Below are positions 8,301 to 17,692 of a stretch of DNA of 56,409 bases, one piece after another. A program made the position numbers and the translations under genes. This stretch comes from an uncultured Slackia sp. (GTDB lineage Bacteria; Actinomycetota; Coriobacteriia; Coriobacteriales; Eggerthellaceae), in assembly GCF_959608125.1 (NCBI RefSeq), contig NZ_CAUHPG010000012.1:1-56409 (forward strand), in the 5' to 3' direction. The notes under the pieces were generated by a model. The model saw nothing but the letters and a program-made list of their open reading frames with translations, had not been told where the DNA came from and did not search any database. Within the stretch, counting starts at the first letter, position 1. Every line of letters starts with the position of its first letter.

Positions 8301-8882
8301 ATGGCAGAGTCCAAGACCAACAACGTCGCCAACGTCTCCGACGGCCACGGCGTCGACGGCGGCTACCTGTTCCGCGCGCCGCTCGGCTCCAAGAAGCCTA
8401 CCGACATCAAGTCCCAGCTCGACGCCGCGTTCAAATGCTGCGGCATCGTCTCCGAGGACGGCATCGTCTTCGCGACGGAGACCGACCGCGAGGAGCTGAA
8501 GGACATGAACGGCACCGTCGTACACAGCGCCAAGACCTCGCACCTCGAGACCATGACGGCGACGCTCGGCGAGGTCAAGAAGGAGTCCCTCGCCATCCAG
8601 TACGGCGACGACCAGGTGACCGACGCCACGGGCACGCTGACCGTCCACGTGAAGAACGTCGAGCCAGGCCACGCGGTCTACGTGTTCGAGGGCGTGCTGA
8701 AGAACGGCCGACGCTGGCGCCGCGTGATCCACGACGCGCAGGTGACCGAGCTTTCCGACATGACCGTGACGGCCGGCGAGCTGTTCGGGCGCGAGGCGAC
8801 CTTCACGTGCTTCCCCGACGCGGAATCGGGCGACTTCTACACCGACTACATCGAGAGCACCGAGACGGAGGGGATGGCCTAA
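8301..8882 (+). CDS. Major tail (tube) protein
   Basis: A 193-residue protein preceded by an AGGGGGAAAC ribosome binding site. It is beta-rich, with the pattern of siphovirus tail-tube subunits: an N-terminal arm with GVDGGYLFRAPLGSKKPTD, a central MTATLGEVKKESLAIQYG stretch, and C-terminal ELSDMTVTAGELFGREATFTC. It polymerises around the tape measure protein. Codon use suggests high expression. The next gene starts at its stop codon. Confidence 0.88.
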   Translation: MAESKTNNVANVSDGHGVDGGYLFRAPLGSKKPTDIKSQLDAAFKCCGIVSEDGIVFATETDREELKDMNGTVVHSAKTSHLETMTATLGEVKKESLAIQYGDDQVTDATGTLTVHVKNVEPGHAVYVFEGVLKNGRRWRRVIHDAQVTELSDMTVTAGELFGREATFTCFPDAESGDFYTDYIESTETEGMA

Positions 8883-9169
8883 TGACCGCGAAGAAGACCG
8901 CCGCGAAGGTGGACGGCATCGCCGTGAACGTGACCGCCGAGGCCCTCGACGACTTCGAGATCACCGAGGCCCTGGCCGACATGGAGGACGAGAGCCTGGA
9001 CGACGGCGCGAAGATGCGCGCGGCCGTGCGCTTCATGCGCACCCTGTTCGGCGCCGACTTCCAGCGCGTCAAGGACGAGCTGCGCGCAGCGAACGGCGGG
9101 CGCCTCACGAACGAGTGCATGACCGAGTTCGCAGGCCGAGTGATCGAGGCGGCGGGCGCAAAAAACTAG
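8882..9169 (+). CDS. Tail assembly chaperone, short form (gpG-like)
   Basis: A 95-residue acidic, helical protein directly after the tail tube gene and before the tape measure gene, the invariant position of the lambda G-type chaperone. Its last codons contain a canonical -1 slippery heptamer, A AAA AAC, at 9160 to 9166, and the stop TAG follows at once. The short form is made by normal termination. The ATG overlaps the tail tube stop. Confidence 0.87.
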   Translation: MTAKKTAAKVDGIAVNVTAEALDDFEITEALADMEDESLDDGAKMRAAVRFMRTLFGADFQRVKDELRAANGGRLTNECMTEFAGRVIEAAGAKN

Positions 9170-9552
9170 TGCTGCTCGCGTCGCTGATGCGCAAGAGGCC
9201 GGACGAGCTGCGGGCCGACTTCCAGCAGTTCTACGGCCTCAACATCGACGGCGCGGGCCGCGAATACGGCATGCTCCACGCCGCCGCGCTCGCCGCGCAG
9301 CTGCCGAGGGAGTCGCGCTGCGTGCGCCTGGAGAACCCCGAGAAGGAGTGGGGGGACGGCCTCTACATGCTGCATGCGGCAGAGCACGCGCTGAGGGTCC
9401 TCGCGTGGCAGCAGACGGAGGACGCCGCCAAGAAGCGCAACTTCCCGAAGCCGCTCCCCACGCCCGCCGACAGGGCGCGGGTCCAGCGCAGGCTCGAGCG
9501 CACCGACGTGGACAGGATAAACCGCATCCTAGGCATCGAAGGGGGTGTGTAG
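8882..9552 (+). CDS. Tail assembly chaperone, frameshifted long form (gpGT-like)
   Basis: A -1 slip on A AAA AAC at 9160 to 9166 moves ribosomes into a frame that stays open to the TAG at 9550 and adds about 129 residues. The extension begins LVLLASLMRKRPDELRADF and is the T-type domain that binds the tape measure protein. It has no convincing start codon of its own near its beginning. This G/GT arrangement is conserved in long-tailed phages, where the ratio of the two products matters for tail assembly. Confidence 0.85.
9160..9166 (+). promoter_or_regulatory. Programmed -1 ribosomal frameshift site (AAAAAAC)
   Basis: The heptamer matches X XXY YYZ exactly in the zero frame, with GCA AAA AAC TAG as the end of the short chaperone. 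Slippage gives AAA AAA CTA and enters the downstream T-like frame. Confidence 0.85.
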
Positions 9553-9553
9553 C

Positions 9554-12034
9554 ATGACGGAGCTTGCATCGGCCTACGTGACCATCGTCCCCAGCCTCAA
9601 AGGCGCGGGGAAGTCCATCAGTTCGCAGCTCGGCGGGGTGGACGTGTCCGGCACGGGCAGGAAGCTCGGCAAGCAGCTGTCCGACGGCATCTCGGCCGGC
9701 GTGTCGACCAAGGGCGTCTCGCAGCTCGAGAACGCCGTGGCGAGCGCGTCGGCGAAGGTCGGCCAGGCGATGCACTCGCAGAAAGCCGCCGCCTCGCAGC
9801 TCGCCATAGCGCAGCAGAGGCTCGCCGAGACGCAGCAGAAGTACGCGGCCGGGTCGTCTCAGGTCATGGCGGCGGCTGAGCGCGTGAAGCAGGCCGAATA
9901 CAAGCATGCGCAGGCGTGCCTGAAGACGAAATCGGCGCAGACGGAGCTCAAGCGCGCGCAGGACCAGCTCGCGGCGTCGAACTCCAAGGTGGCGTCCACG
10001 TCTGCGACGGCTTCGGCGGGAATCTCCAAGATAGGCGGCGCCGCCAAGGGAGCGGCAGGGTCGCTCAAGGGCGTCGCCGCCGTCGCTGCGGGCGCGTTCG
10101 CGGCCATCGGAGTGGGCAACTTCGTCGCGGAGGCGGCGGCGGCGACCGACGCCACGCAGAAGTTCAAATCGACGCTGGACTTCGCCGGCCTCGGCTCGGC
10201 GGAAATCGACGCGCTGTCGAAATCGACGCGCGCCTACGCCGACGAGACGGTCTACAGCCTGAGCGACATCCAGGGCATCACGGCGCAGCTCGCGGCGAAC
10301 AGCGTGCCCGACTACGACAAGCTGGCAGAAGCCGCAGGCAACCTCAACGCCGTGGCGGGCGGAAACGCGGAAACCTACAAATCCGTCGGCATGGCGCTCA
10401 CGCAGACGGCCGGCGCGGGCAAGCTGACCACGGAGAACTGGAACCAGCTGGCAGACGCCATCCCCGGCGCTTCGGGCAAGCTGCAGGAGGCGATGCTCGC
10501 CAACGGCGCCTACACGGGCAACTTCCGCGAGGCCATGGAGAAGGGCGAGATCACCGCGGAGGAGTTCAACCAGGCCATCATGGACCTGGGATTCCAGGAC
10601 GCGGCGGTCGAGGCCGCGAAGTCCACTTCCACGTTCGAGGGCGCCATCGGCAACCTCGAGGCGGCGTTCGTGGGCGGCCTGTCCGACATCCTCACGCAGC
10701 TGCAGCCGGCGATTACGGGCGCGCTCAACGCGGTCACGCCTCTGGTCGAGGGCGCGTTCTCGGCGCTGTCCGGCGGCATCGGCGCGGCCATGTCGGCGCT
10801 ATCGTCGGCAGGCCCCGCGCTTTCCGCGGCGTTCGCGCCGCTCGCCGCGTCGCTCCAGTCGGCGTGGCAGGCCGTCCAGCCGGTGCTGTCGCAGCTCGCG
10901 GCGACGCTGCCGCCGCTGTTCGACGCGCTCGGCGCGGCCGTGAAGCCGGTATTCGACGTCATCGCGTCGAGCATCGGCCACATTGCGGGCATAGCCGCGC
11001 AGGTCTCTGCGGTGCTCGGCCCGATCGTCGCGCAGGTCGTCCAGTTCGTGAGCGGGACGCTCCTGCCGATCGTGCAGCCTGCTATCCAGCAGATAGCCGC
11101 GACGGTCCAATCGGCGATGACCCTCATTTCGGCCGTCGTGTCGGCGGCGCTCGGCGTCGTGTCGGCCGTGTGGAACGCCGTATGGCCTACGCTGCAGGCC
11201 GTCGTGACGCCAATCATCCAAGGCGTATCTGCCTTCATCCAGGGCGCCATGACGGCCATACAGGGCATCATATCGGCCGTTCTCGCCGCGATCAACGGCG
11301 ACTGGTCCGGCGTCTGGGCCGGCATCCAGCAGTTCGCCCAGGGCGTATGGGACGCTATCTCCGGACTCGTATCCGGCGCGGTCTCGGGCATCCAGGCGGC
11401 GATATCGGGCGCGCTGTCCGCGATACAGGGCGTATGGGACAGCGTGTGGAGCGGCGTGTCGTCGTTCGTCTCGTCGACGTGGGAGGACGTCAAGAGCACG
11501 GTATCGAGCGGCATCGAGGGCATGATGGGCTTCGTGTCGAGCATCCCGGGCCGCATCCAGGGGTTCTTCGCAGACGCCGGCAGCTGGCTGGTCGACGCGG
11601 GCCGCTCGATAATCGACGGCCTCGTCAACGGCATCCGCAACGCCATCGGCGGCGCGGTCGACGCCGTGTCGGGGGCCGTCGGGCGGATCCGCGCGCTGTT
11701 CCCGTTCTCTCCCGCGAAGGAGGGGCCGTTCTCCGGCCACGGCTGGGTGCTCTACTCGGGCATGTCCATCGCCGACGCGTTCGCGGACGGCTTCGCGCGC
11801 CGCGTCCCGTCGCTTGTCTCGGCGTACGGCAACGGCATGGCGGCGGTGTCCGGCGCGCTTGCCGCGCCGACGGCCGCGCAACCGAGGTTCTACGCGCCCG
11901 CGCCCGCCGCTTCGGGCCGCGTCGAGAACAACTACTACCTGGACGCGGGCGGTCTTTCGGCGGCGGGCCGAACCGAGGTCGAGAGCCTGCTCATGCAGGT
12001 GCTTTCCGTGATGCTGCGAGAGGGGATGATGTAG
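9554..12034 (+). CDS. Tail tape measure protein
   Basis: An 826-residue, Ala/Gly/Ser-rich protein. It begins with the typical tape-measure segment TELASAYVTIVPSLKGAGKSI and continues with a coiled-coil region (to about 165), the hydrophobic segment GSLKGVAAVAAGAFAAIGVG, and a long repetitive helical part with W-containing repeats (VWNAVWPTLQAVVTPIIQG, WSGVWAGIQQFAQGVWDAISG). Its length sets tail length, by the usual 1.5 angstrom per residue rule roughly 120 nm. The ATG at 9554 follows the chaperone stop by one base; an upstream in-frame ATG at 9545 lies inside the chaperone gene. Confidence 0.93.
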   Translation: MTELASAYVTIVPSLKGAGKSISSQLGGVDVSGTGRKLGKQLSDGISAGVSTKGVSQLENAVASASAKVGQAMHSQKAAASQLAIAQQRLAETQQKYAAGSSQVMAAAERVKQAEYKHAQACLKTKSAQTELKRAQDQLAASNSKVASTSATASAGISKIGGAAKGAAGSLKGVAAVAAGAFAAIGVGNFVAEAAAATDATQKFKSTLDFAGLGSAEIDALSKSTRAYADETVYSLSDIQGITAQLAANSVPDYDKLAEAAGNLNAVAGGNAETYKSVGMALTQTAGAGKLTTENWNQLADAIPGASGKLQEAMLANGAYTGNFREAMEKGEITAEEFNQAIMDLGFQDAAVEAAKSTSTFEGAIGNLEAAFVGGLSDILTQLQPAITGALNAVTPLVEGAFSALSGGIGAAMSALSSAGPALSAAFAPLAASLQSAWQAVQPVLSQLAATLPPLFDALGAAVKPVFDVIASSIGHIAGIAAQVSAVLGPIVAQVVQFVSGTLLPIVQPAIQQIAATVQSAMTLISAVVSAALGVVSAVWNAVWPTLQAVVTPIIQGVSAFIQGAMTAIQGIISAVLAAINGDWSGVWAGIQQFAQGVWDAISGLVSGAVSGIQAAISGALSAIQGVWDSVWSGVSSFVSSTWEDVKSTVSSGIEGMMGFVSSIPGRIQGFFADAGSWLVDAGRSIIDGLVNGIRNAIGGAVDAVSGAVGRIRALFPFSPAKEGPFSGHGWVLYSGMSIADAFADGFARRVPSLVSAYGNGMAAVSGALAAPTAAQPRFYAPAPAASGRVENNYYLDAGGLSAAGRTEVESLLMQVLSVMLREGMM

Positions 12035-12035
12035 C

Positions 12036-13466
12036 TTGCTCGAGAACGTGACGATCGAGCCCGCCGACGGATACGCGAACGGCGTCCGGCTCGTGTCGGG
12101 CGCCGCGCCCGTCTCGCCGTCGCTTCGCTGGGCGACGTGGTACGGGCTCGACGCGAACAAGACCTTCCGCTTCGAGTTCCGGTGGACGGGCATTCCGAAG
12201 GGCGGCACGGGCGAGGGCGAAGGGATGTACACGCCATGGTCTCAGTGGAAGACGACCGAGCACGCCGCCGATTCATGCGGCCCGACCACGTCGAAAGCCG
12301 ACGACATGTTTCACTGGTCGATAGCGCTTTCGCGGATCGCGGACGTGTCGACGATGACCGGGAACGGCGTCTGGAGCTACGAAAGCCGCGAATACGACCA
12401 GATAAAGGCGGAGGTCCGCATCACGTCCGTCAAGCCAGGAGGGTACCAGGACGACCAGTGCTCCGTGTACACGTTCTTCATCGGGGCGTATCCGAAGTTC
12501 TCGGTTGACGACATGTACATGCAGGGAGACTGGCTCGTCATCGCATATTCCGCGCCGGGATGGACCCGCAAGGACGACCGTTGGGAGATCCTGTCGTTCA
12601 CGAAGGGCGGGCGAGACGTGCTCGCGCGCTCGTGGGGCAACCAGGCGGGCAAGGTCGACAGGTTCGGCTGGGTGACCGTGCCGAAATCGGCCCTGCAGCA
12701 GCTTCTGCAGGAGGGCGACAGCGTGAACCTCCATATACGCTGGAACGCGGCGTACCGCGACATCCAGCTCGAATGGGGCGAATGGTCGGGCCAGGTCGCG
12801 GTGTCGGGCAACGGCTCGGCGAACAGGCCGACGGGCGGCGTCGTGGTGAACCCCGACGGCTCCATCTCCGTCGGCGTCGGCGACTCCGGCCAAGGCGGCG
12901 GTCCGATCGACTCCTGGCAGGTCACCATCCAAGGCGGCGGCACCGAGTTCGACAGCGCCGAGGCCGACAAGCTCTCGCCGACCGTCATGCTGCGGTACCC
13001 GCCGCTGGACGTCCCCGTCACGATCCAGATCCAGGGGTCTACCGCGACGGGCGGAACGGGCGGCATCGTCGAGCAGACGGTCACGGTGCCGTCTCGGGGC
13101 GTCGCCCTGCTCGACCCCGTGGACTCCACGGGCGAGCGCGTCGGCAGGCAGGTCAAGGCCGCCTATAACCTCGAATGGGACCGCGGCGCGTCGCGAGACA
13201 AAGAGGTGGTCAAATTCGCGGGACGCCCGCGTCCGTCCGTCGCGTTCGGCAAGGGCGGCGAGGCGTCGGTGACCGCCAAGTGGTCGGTGCCGTGGGACGG
13301 CAAGGCGACGCTCGCGGACGTCCGCGCCCTGGGCGACGCGGGATACGTCGTCGCGAGGTTCCCGGGAGGCGAGCGGTACCTGCTCGCGGTCGATTCGGTC
13401 AAGACGGCGGAATCGTGCGGCAGCAGGGTCACCGAGGCCAGCATAAGCGGCCAGGAGGTGGTCTGA
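12036..13466 (+). CDS. Distal tail / minor tail protein
   Basis: A 476-residue tail-tip protein using a TTG start one base after the tape measure stop. The first 250 residues are Trp/Tyr-rich beta structure resembling a carbohydrate-binding or fibronectin-like module. A Gly-rich linker (GVGDSGQGGGP) follows near residue 290, and the C-terminal 100 residues (KEVVKFAGRPRPSVAFGKGGEASVTAKWSV onward) look like a distal tail domain that docks to the tail tube. Gene order (after tape measure, before the hub) supports a Dit-type role. Confidence 0.72.
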   Translation: MLENVTIEPADGYANGVRLVSGAAPVSPSLRWATWYGLDANKTFRFEFRWTGIPKGGTGEGEGMYTPWSQWKTTEHAADSCGPTTSKADDMFHWSIALSRIADVSTMTGNGVWSYESREYDQIKAEVRITSVKPGGYQDDQCSVYTFFIGAYPKFSVDDMYMQGDWLVIAYSAPGWTRKDDRWEILSFTKGGRDVLARSWGNQAGKVDRFGWVTVPKSALQQLLQEGDSVNLHIRWNAAYRDIQLEWGEWSGQVAVSGNGSANRPTGGVVVNPDGSISVGVGDSGQGGGPIDSWQVTIQGGGTEFDSAEADKLSPTVMLRYPPLDVPVTIQIQGSTATGGTGGIVEQTVTVPSRGVALLDPVDSTGERVGRQVKAAYNLEWDRGASRDKEVVKFAGRPRPSVAFGKGGEASVTAKWSVPWDGKATLADVRALGDAGYVVARFPGGERYLLAVDSVKTAESCGSRVTEASISGQEVV

Positions 13467-14539
13467 TGCTCGTGCCAGACGCGGACTGGGGTCGCTCGGG
13501 GCGCGTCGATACGTACGAATGCCGCCTCGTGGACCCCTTCACGCTCGCCGACAAAGGCCCGGTTGCCATCGACCCGCGCGGCTCGTCGGTCACGTGGGCG
13601 CTCTACACCGAGACCAAGGCCTCGGCGACCATCGCCGTGCTCGACGACCTCGCGAAGGACTCGATGCTCAGGCTGCGCCACGTCGTCGAGGTCGGCGGCG
13701 AGCGCTACGCCGAGACCATGGGGACGTTCTTCGCCGCGTCGAAGTCGATGAAGGCGCTCCACGGCCGCGCGTCGCGCTCGATGGACTGCTACTCGACGCT
13801 GCTGCGCCACTCCAAGGACTACCTGCAGCAGGTCCACACCTACGCGCCGGGCGACAACGTGTCGGCCATCATCCGCGAGATCGTAGAGGCCGACGGCGGG
13901 GTCTTCACGCTCGGTCCCGGCGCTCCGACCGACCGCGTCCACACGATGGACATGCACTGGGAGGCGGGCGTCAACAAGCTGGAGATGGTCGAGAAGCTCG
14001 CGGGGTGGATCGGCGGCGAATTGTCGGCCACCGACGCGGGAGAGGTGCAGCTTTCGGCGTACGTCGCGCCGTCCGCCCGACCCGTCTCGTGGACGTTCGA
14101 GGCCGGGCGCAACTGCATATACCGCCCCGGGTTCGTCTCGTCCGAGGACGAGGGCGAGGCCTACAACAAGGCGGTGTTCTGGACGTCGACCGACGAGGAA
14201 TCGGCAAGCGCCGCCGCCGTCCTCGCTCCTACGCACCCGTTCTCGTACGAGCGCATCGGGCGCCACGTCACCTACGTCGAGCGCGTCGGCGAGGCGCTGC
14301 CGCGCGAGGAATTGCAGGCGAAGGCGGCGGGGTGGCTCGAAGAGCACTGCGGAGGCGCGGTGTATTACGAGATAGAGCACGCGGGAGTGCCGGGCCTGCG
14401 CCCCGGCATGGCCGTGAGGTACGTCAACCGAGGCGACTACGCAGCGCCTGTCGATTCGCTGTGCCTGGTCACCGAGATGGCCTGCGACGAGCTGGCGCCC
14501 ATGTGCATGACGAGGACGAAGATGAGGTCGATAGGATGA
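13466..14539 (+). CDS. Tail-tip hub / baseplate protein
   Basis: A 357-residue protein overlapping both neighbours by a base or more. Segments such as TYECRLVDPFTLADKGPVA, a central helix DNVSAIIREIVEADGG and the WEAGVNKLEMVEKLAGWIGGEL stretch match the layout of gp27-like hub domains (Tal N-terminus) that form the ring at the tail end. The recurring pattern of a ligand-gated plug is not visible. The assignment is mainly by order and size. Confidence 0.7.
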   Translation: MLVPDADWGRSGRVDTYECRLVDPFTLADKGPVAIDPRGSSVTWALYTETKASATIAVLDDLAKDSMLRLRHVVEVGGERYAETMGTFFAASKSMKALHGRASRSMDCYSTLLRHSKDYLQQVHTYAPGDNVSAIIREIVEADGGVFTLGPGAPTDRVHTMDMHWEAGVNKLEMVEKLAGWIGGELSATDAGEVQLSAYVAPSARPVSWTFEAGRNCIYRPGFVSSEDEGEAYNKAVFWTSTDEESASAAAVLAPTHPFSYERIGRHVTYVERVGEALPREELQAKAAGWLEEHCGGAVYYEIEHAGVPGLRPGMAVRYVNRGDYAAPVDSLCLVTEMACDELAPMCMTRTKMRSIG

Positions 14540-15939
14540 GGACGAGGAGAGAGCACGGCGCGCTGCTGTACGGCGGCTCGTCCGGCGGCGGCCGGGGCTA
14601 CGGCGGCGGCGCGGGTGCGTCTGCCGGCGCCTCGGTCGCGCGCGGCACCGTGGCGGGCGACACCCGCCTCGACGGCGGGCGCATGGTCGCCGACATCCTG
14701 GTGGACGGCGATTCGGAGCCGGGCGCCTACGCGGTCGACTTCGCGATGAAGGCGGGGCAGCGCGTCGCGATCCTCATGTTCGGCGCGCAATCGCTCGTAC
14801 TGCCCATCTCGTCCCTGATACTCCAGCAGGCCGACGAGAGCGCCGAGGGCAAGATCAACGACGCCAAGACGGAGCTGGAGACCTCGATCGACACGAAGGG
14901 CGAGGCCGTCAAGGCAGAGGCCGTCAGGCAGGCCACGGCGTCCGCGAACGGCGAGGTCGCCAAGGGCATCGAGGCGTTCTCGCAGACGGTCGCCGCGACC
15001 TACACCACCAAGGACGAGGCCAAGTCCTTCGCGACGTCGAGCGACCTCACGCAGACCGAGCAGGACATAACCGCCACCTTCACGAAGTCCCTGAACGAGA
15101 AGGGCAAGACGTTCGTCGGCAAGCCAGCGCCGCCGTATTCGCGCGGGGACGTGCGCGTCGAGCCGGCCGAGGGCCGCTGCTACGTGTGCACGACGGCGCG
15201 CGCCTCGGGCTCGTTCCGCGAAGCGGACTGGGCCGAGCACGACGCGTTCGTGTCGGCGTTCGTGCGCCAGGACTACGAGGGCGTGACGGTCGGCAAGTCG
15301 CAGAGCCAGTGGAAGGCGCGCCTGTCGACGCGCGGCACGTTCGACGTGCTCGACGCGTCCGACGCCGTCGTGACGCAGGTCGGCACCGAGAGCGCGGGGG
15401 CGTACATGACTACCGCCAAATCGGCGCTCACGATGCGGAGCCAGGCCGGCGACGCCGTCGTGACGGTCGGGAACGGCCACGTGGACCTGTCGTCGTCGGC
15501 GGGCGCGCGCGTGTCCGGCGGAGGCGGCGGGGTCCCGATGGCGGCTGCGGCGCTTCGCGGGACCGTGCTCGGCGGCGTCTGCCTGTACGCCAATTCGAGC
15601 GGCACGACGGGGACCGTGAGCCTGTCGCGCGAGGTGTCCCTGTTCACGGCCGTCGACATCCATTTCGCCGACGACGCGGGGAGGCTTTCGGCCGTCCGCG
15701 TTTGCGGAAACCCGTCGGGGTCGGGCGTCGGCAGAATCAAGAACGGGACGAGGTCCTGCCTGTCGCGCGCCGTCGGCAGCGGCGCGTACAACGCCGCGTA
15801 CATCTCGGCCGAGTACGTCACGCTCACGGGATCGACCATCACGAGAGGCGACGCGAAGCAGGCGAACATCACGGGGAACAGCGTCGTGACCGTCGACGGC
15901 GCGCACTACATCCGCGCCGTCATAGGCTGGATGCTTTAG
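14536..15939 (+). CDS. Minor tail protein / tail-associated structural protein
   Basis: A 467-residue protein starting with an ATG inside the stop of the hub gene. Order: a Gly-rich N-terminus (residues 13 to 35), a small beta region, coiled coil about 95 to 180 (KINDAKTELETSIDTKGEAVKAEAV...), a small domain ending in RCYVCTTARASGSFREADW (typical phage tail carbohydrate-binding-like motif), then beta-rich repeats of the kind seen in tail spikes. It likely forms a trimeric projecting element of the tail tip. Confidence 0.7.
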   Translation: MRTRREHGALLYGGSSGGGRGYGGGAGASAGASVARGTVAGDTRLDGGRMVADILVDGDSEPGAYAVDFAMKAGQRVAILMFGAQSLVLPISSLILQQADESAEGKINDAKTELETSIDTKGEAVKAEAVRQATASANGEVAKGIEAFSQTVAATYTTKDEAKSFATSSDLTQTEQDITATFTKSLNEKGKTFVGKPAPPYSRGDVRVEPAEGRCYVCTTARASGSFREADWAEHDAFVSAFVRQDYEGVTVGKSQSQWKARLSTRGTFDVLDASDAVVTQVGTESAGAYMTTAKSALTMRSQAGDAVVTVGNGHVDLSSSAGARVSGGGGGVPMAAAALRGTVLGGVCLYANSSGTTGTVSLSREVSLFTAVDIHFADDAGRLSAVRVCGNPSGSGVGRIKNGTRSCLSRAVGSGAYNAAYISAEYVTLTGSTITRGDAKQANITGNSVVTVDGAHYIRAVIGWML

Positions 15940-15948
15940 GAGGTGACT

Positions 15949-16236
15949 ATGGCGCTTTCGAAATCTTTAACGCTCGAAAACGGCTTAGAGGTGTCGTACC
16001 ACCGTATCGTATCGGTCGGATGCGTGACGAACGTCCAATCGACCGTCGAGGTCGCGTCGTGCCCGTCGCGCGAGGCGAGGGAGCGCGAGAAAGACGGCGG
16101 CGGCTGCTATGTCTGGACGACGTGGCACGTGCTGCCCTACACGCCCGGGATGAGCGTCGTGGACGCGTACGAGTACCTCAAGACGCTGCCGGAGTACGAG
16201 GGCGCGGAAGACGTCCTCGAGGAAGGGGGTGCGTGA
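15949..16236 (+). CDS. Small tail-module protein of unknown function
   Basis: A 95-residue protein with a strong AGGAGGTG ribosome binding site. The sequence starts LSKSLTLENGLEVSYHRIVSVGCVTN and has a mixed strand/helix pattern. Similar small proteins of unknown role are common between tail spike and holin genes. I do not recognise a named family. It is coupled to the next gene by a one-base overlap (TGATG). Confidence 0.65.
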   Translation: MALSKSLTLENGLEVSYHRIVSVGCVTNVQSTVEVASCPSREAREREKDGGGCYVWTTWHVLPYTPGMSVVDAYEYLKTLPEYEGAEDVLEEGGA

Positions 16237-16679
16237 TGGAGCCGACCGGCGAGTTCTGGGCGAGCGTCGGCCAGTCCGTGGCCCATTCGAGCGGCGAATG
16301 GATCGTCGGCGTGGCGGGAATCGTCGCGCTCGCGTTCGTGGTAGGAAAGTACGTCCTGCCCGTGTGGCGCGACGCGAAGAACGCGGCGAGCGAGATAGAC
16401 AAGCGCCGCCTCGAGCTGGACGTCAAGAGCCAGGCCGACGAGGACGCGCAGGCGCGCGACCGCATCCGCCTCACCGAGCGGCAGCTCGAGATACAGGCGG
16501 GCCAGACGCGCGCCATCGAGGCGCTGACGGCCCAGACCACGGCGCTCAACGCCGCGCTGGACACGAGCCGGGCGAACTCGGCGCACATGGGCCAGCGCGT
16601 CAACGCGATCGACGAGCGCACGGCGCGCATCGAGGCAGGCGTCGTGGAGATCATCGACATAGCCAAAGCGAGGGACTAG
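16236..16679 (+). CDS. Membrane-anchored coiled-coil phage protein (holin-associated)
   Basis: A 147-residue protein with a single transmembrane segment around residues 19 to 42 (WIVGVAGIVALAFVVGKYVLPVW), followed by a long charged coiled coil (residues 45 to 140). It is placed just before the holin and endolysin. It resembles small lysis-cassette membrane proteins of Gram-positive phages, possibly a holin regulator or spanin-like accessory. The function is inferred from position only. Confidence 0.65.
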   Translation: MEPTGEFWASVGQSVAHSSGEWIVGVAGIVALAFVVGKYVLPVWRDAKNAASEIDKRRLELDVKSQADEDAQARDRIRLTERQLEIQAGQTRAIEALTAQTTALNAALDTSRANSAHMGQRVNAIDERTARIEAGVVEIIDIAKARD

Positions 16680-16687
16680 GAGGAATC

Positions 16688-16930
16688 ATGGACGAGAACG
16701 ACATCAGCCAGGCTCCCAGGTACTGGCTCCCCGACCGCGCCTACCAGGCGCTCAAATGGATCGGCCTCGCGGCCCTGCCGACGCTGTCCTGGACGTACCA
16801 GGCGCTGGCGGCCGTGTGGTCGCTGCCGATGGCGAACGAGGTGAGCGCCACGCTCGGCATCGCCGGCACCGCCGTCGCGGTGCTCATCGGCGCGTCGAGC
16901 CTCAAGGCGAGAGGGGGCGGCGATGCCTAG
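16688..16930 (+). CDS. Holin (phi LC3-like)
   Basis: An 80-residue protein with two hydrophobic segments (about 26 to 45 and 52 to 70), a short N-terminal region with DRAYQALKWIGLAALPTLSWTYQALA, and a Gly/Arg C-terminus. This fits phi LC3-family holins. It overlaps the amidase gene by eight bases. It would form lesions in the inner membrane that release or activate the endolysin. Confidence 0.8.
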   Translation: MDENDISQAPRYWLPDRAYQALKWIGLAALPTLSWTYQALAAVWSLPMANEVSATLGIAGTAVAVLIGASSLKARGGGDA

Positions 16931-17678
16931 GATGCTCGTCATCCCGGGCCACGGGGCGGGCGACCCCGGCGCGTGCGCCCACGGGTTCTCCGAGGCCGAG
17001 CGCGTGCGCGCGCTCGCGTCGCGCATGAAGGCGCTGGGAGGCGACGCCGTCGCTCTGGCCGACTTCTCGCGCAACTACTACGCGGACGGCGGCATATCGT
17101 CGCTGTCGCTGCCGCGCGACGTGCAGATCGTGGAGCTGCACATGGACAGCGGCCCGGCGTCGGCGCGCGGCGGGCACGTGGTCGTGAACGGGCGCTACGC
17201 GCCGGACGCCTACGACCGCGCCATCGCGTCGTTCCTCGGCTGGTTCATGCCGGGTCGCGCGAACACGGTCGTCGGGCGCACGGACCTCGCTAACCCGAAC
17301 AGGGCGGCGGCGCGGGGGTATTCGTACAGGCTCGTCGAGTGCGGCTTCATCAGCAACGCGGGCGACCTGGACAGGTTCAATTCGGACATCGACGGACTCG
17401 CGGCGGGAATCCTCGCCGCGTTCGGAATAGGGGAAGGAGGCCGGGACATGGCCACTGCGGAAGAGGTATGGCGATACGCCTACGGGGACAGCGACAACTG
17501 CTTCAACGCGCTCCACTGGGCGAGCCGCGAGATCCTTCGCAAAGACGACCCGACGGGCCGCGGCTACGAGATGACCACGCACGAGCACGTCAAATGGATG
17601 GCGAAGAAGCAGGCCGACATGGACGCGAAGCTCGACGCGATCGCCGAGAAGCTCGACGCGATCGTGCCGAAGGAGTAG
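16923..17678 (+). CDS. Endolysin, N-acetylmuramoyl-L-alanine amidase (Amidase_3)
   Basis: A 251-residue enzyme. The zinc amidase fold is indicated by VIPGHGAGDPG (first His ligand), SEAERVRALA (Glu), VELHMDS (second His) and VECGFISNAGDLDRF with the catalytic Glu. The catalytic part ends near residue 165. The C-terminal part (about 175 to 251) ends in a charged coil (MDAKLDAIAEKLDAIV) and probably mediates wall binding or oligomerisation. It cuts the bond between muramic acid and the peptide stem. Confidence 0.92.
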   Translation: MPRMLVIPGHGAGDPGACAHGFSEAERVRALASRMKALGGDAVALADFSRNYYADGGISSLSLPRDVQIVELHMDSGPASARGGHVVVNGRYAPDAYDRAIASFLGWFMPGRANTVVGRTDLANPNRAAARGYSYRLVECGFISNAGDLDRFNSDIDGLAAGILAAFGIGEGGRDMATAEEVWRYAYGDSDNCFNALHWASREILRKDDPTGRGYEMTTHEHVKWMAKKQADMDAKLDAIAEKLDAIVPKE

Positions 17679-17692
17679 CGAGAGGGGGCGCG

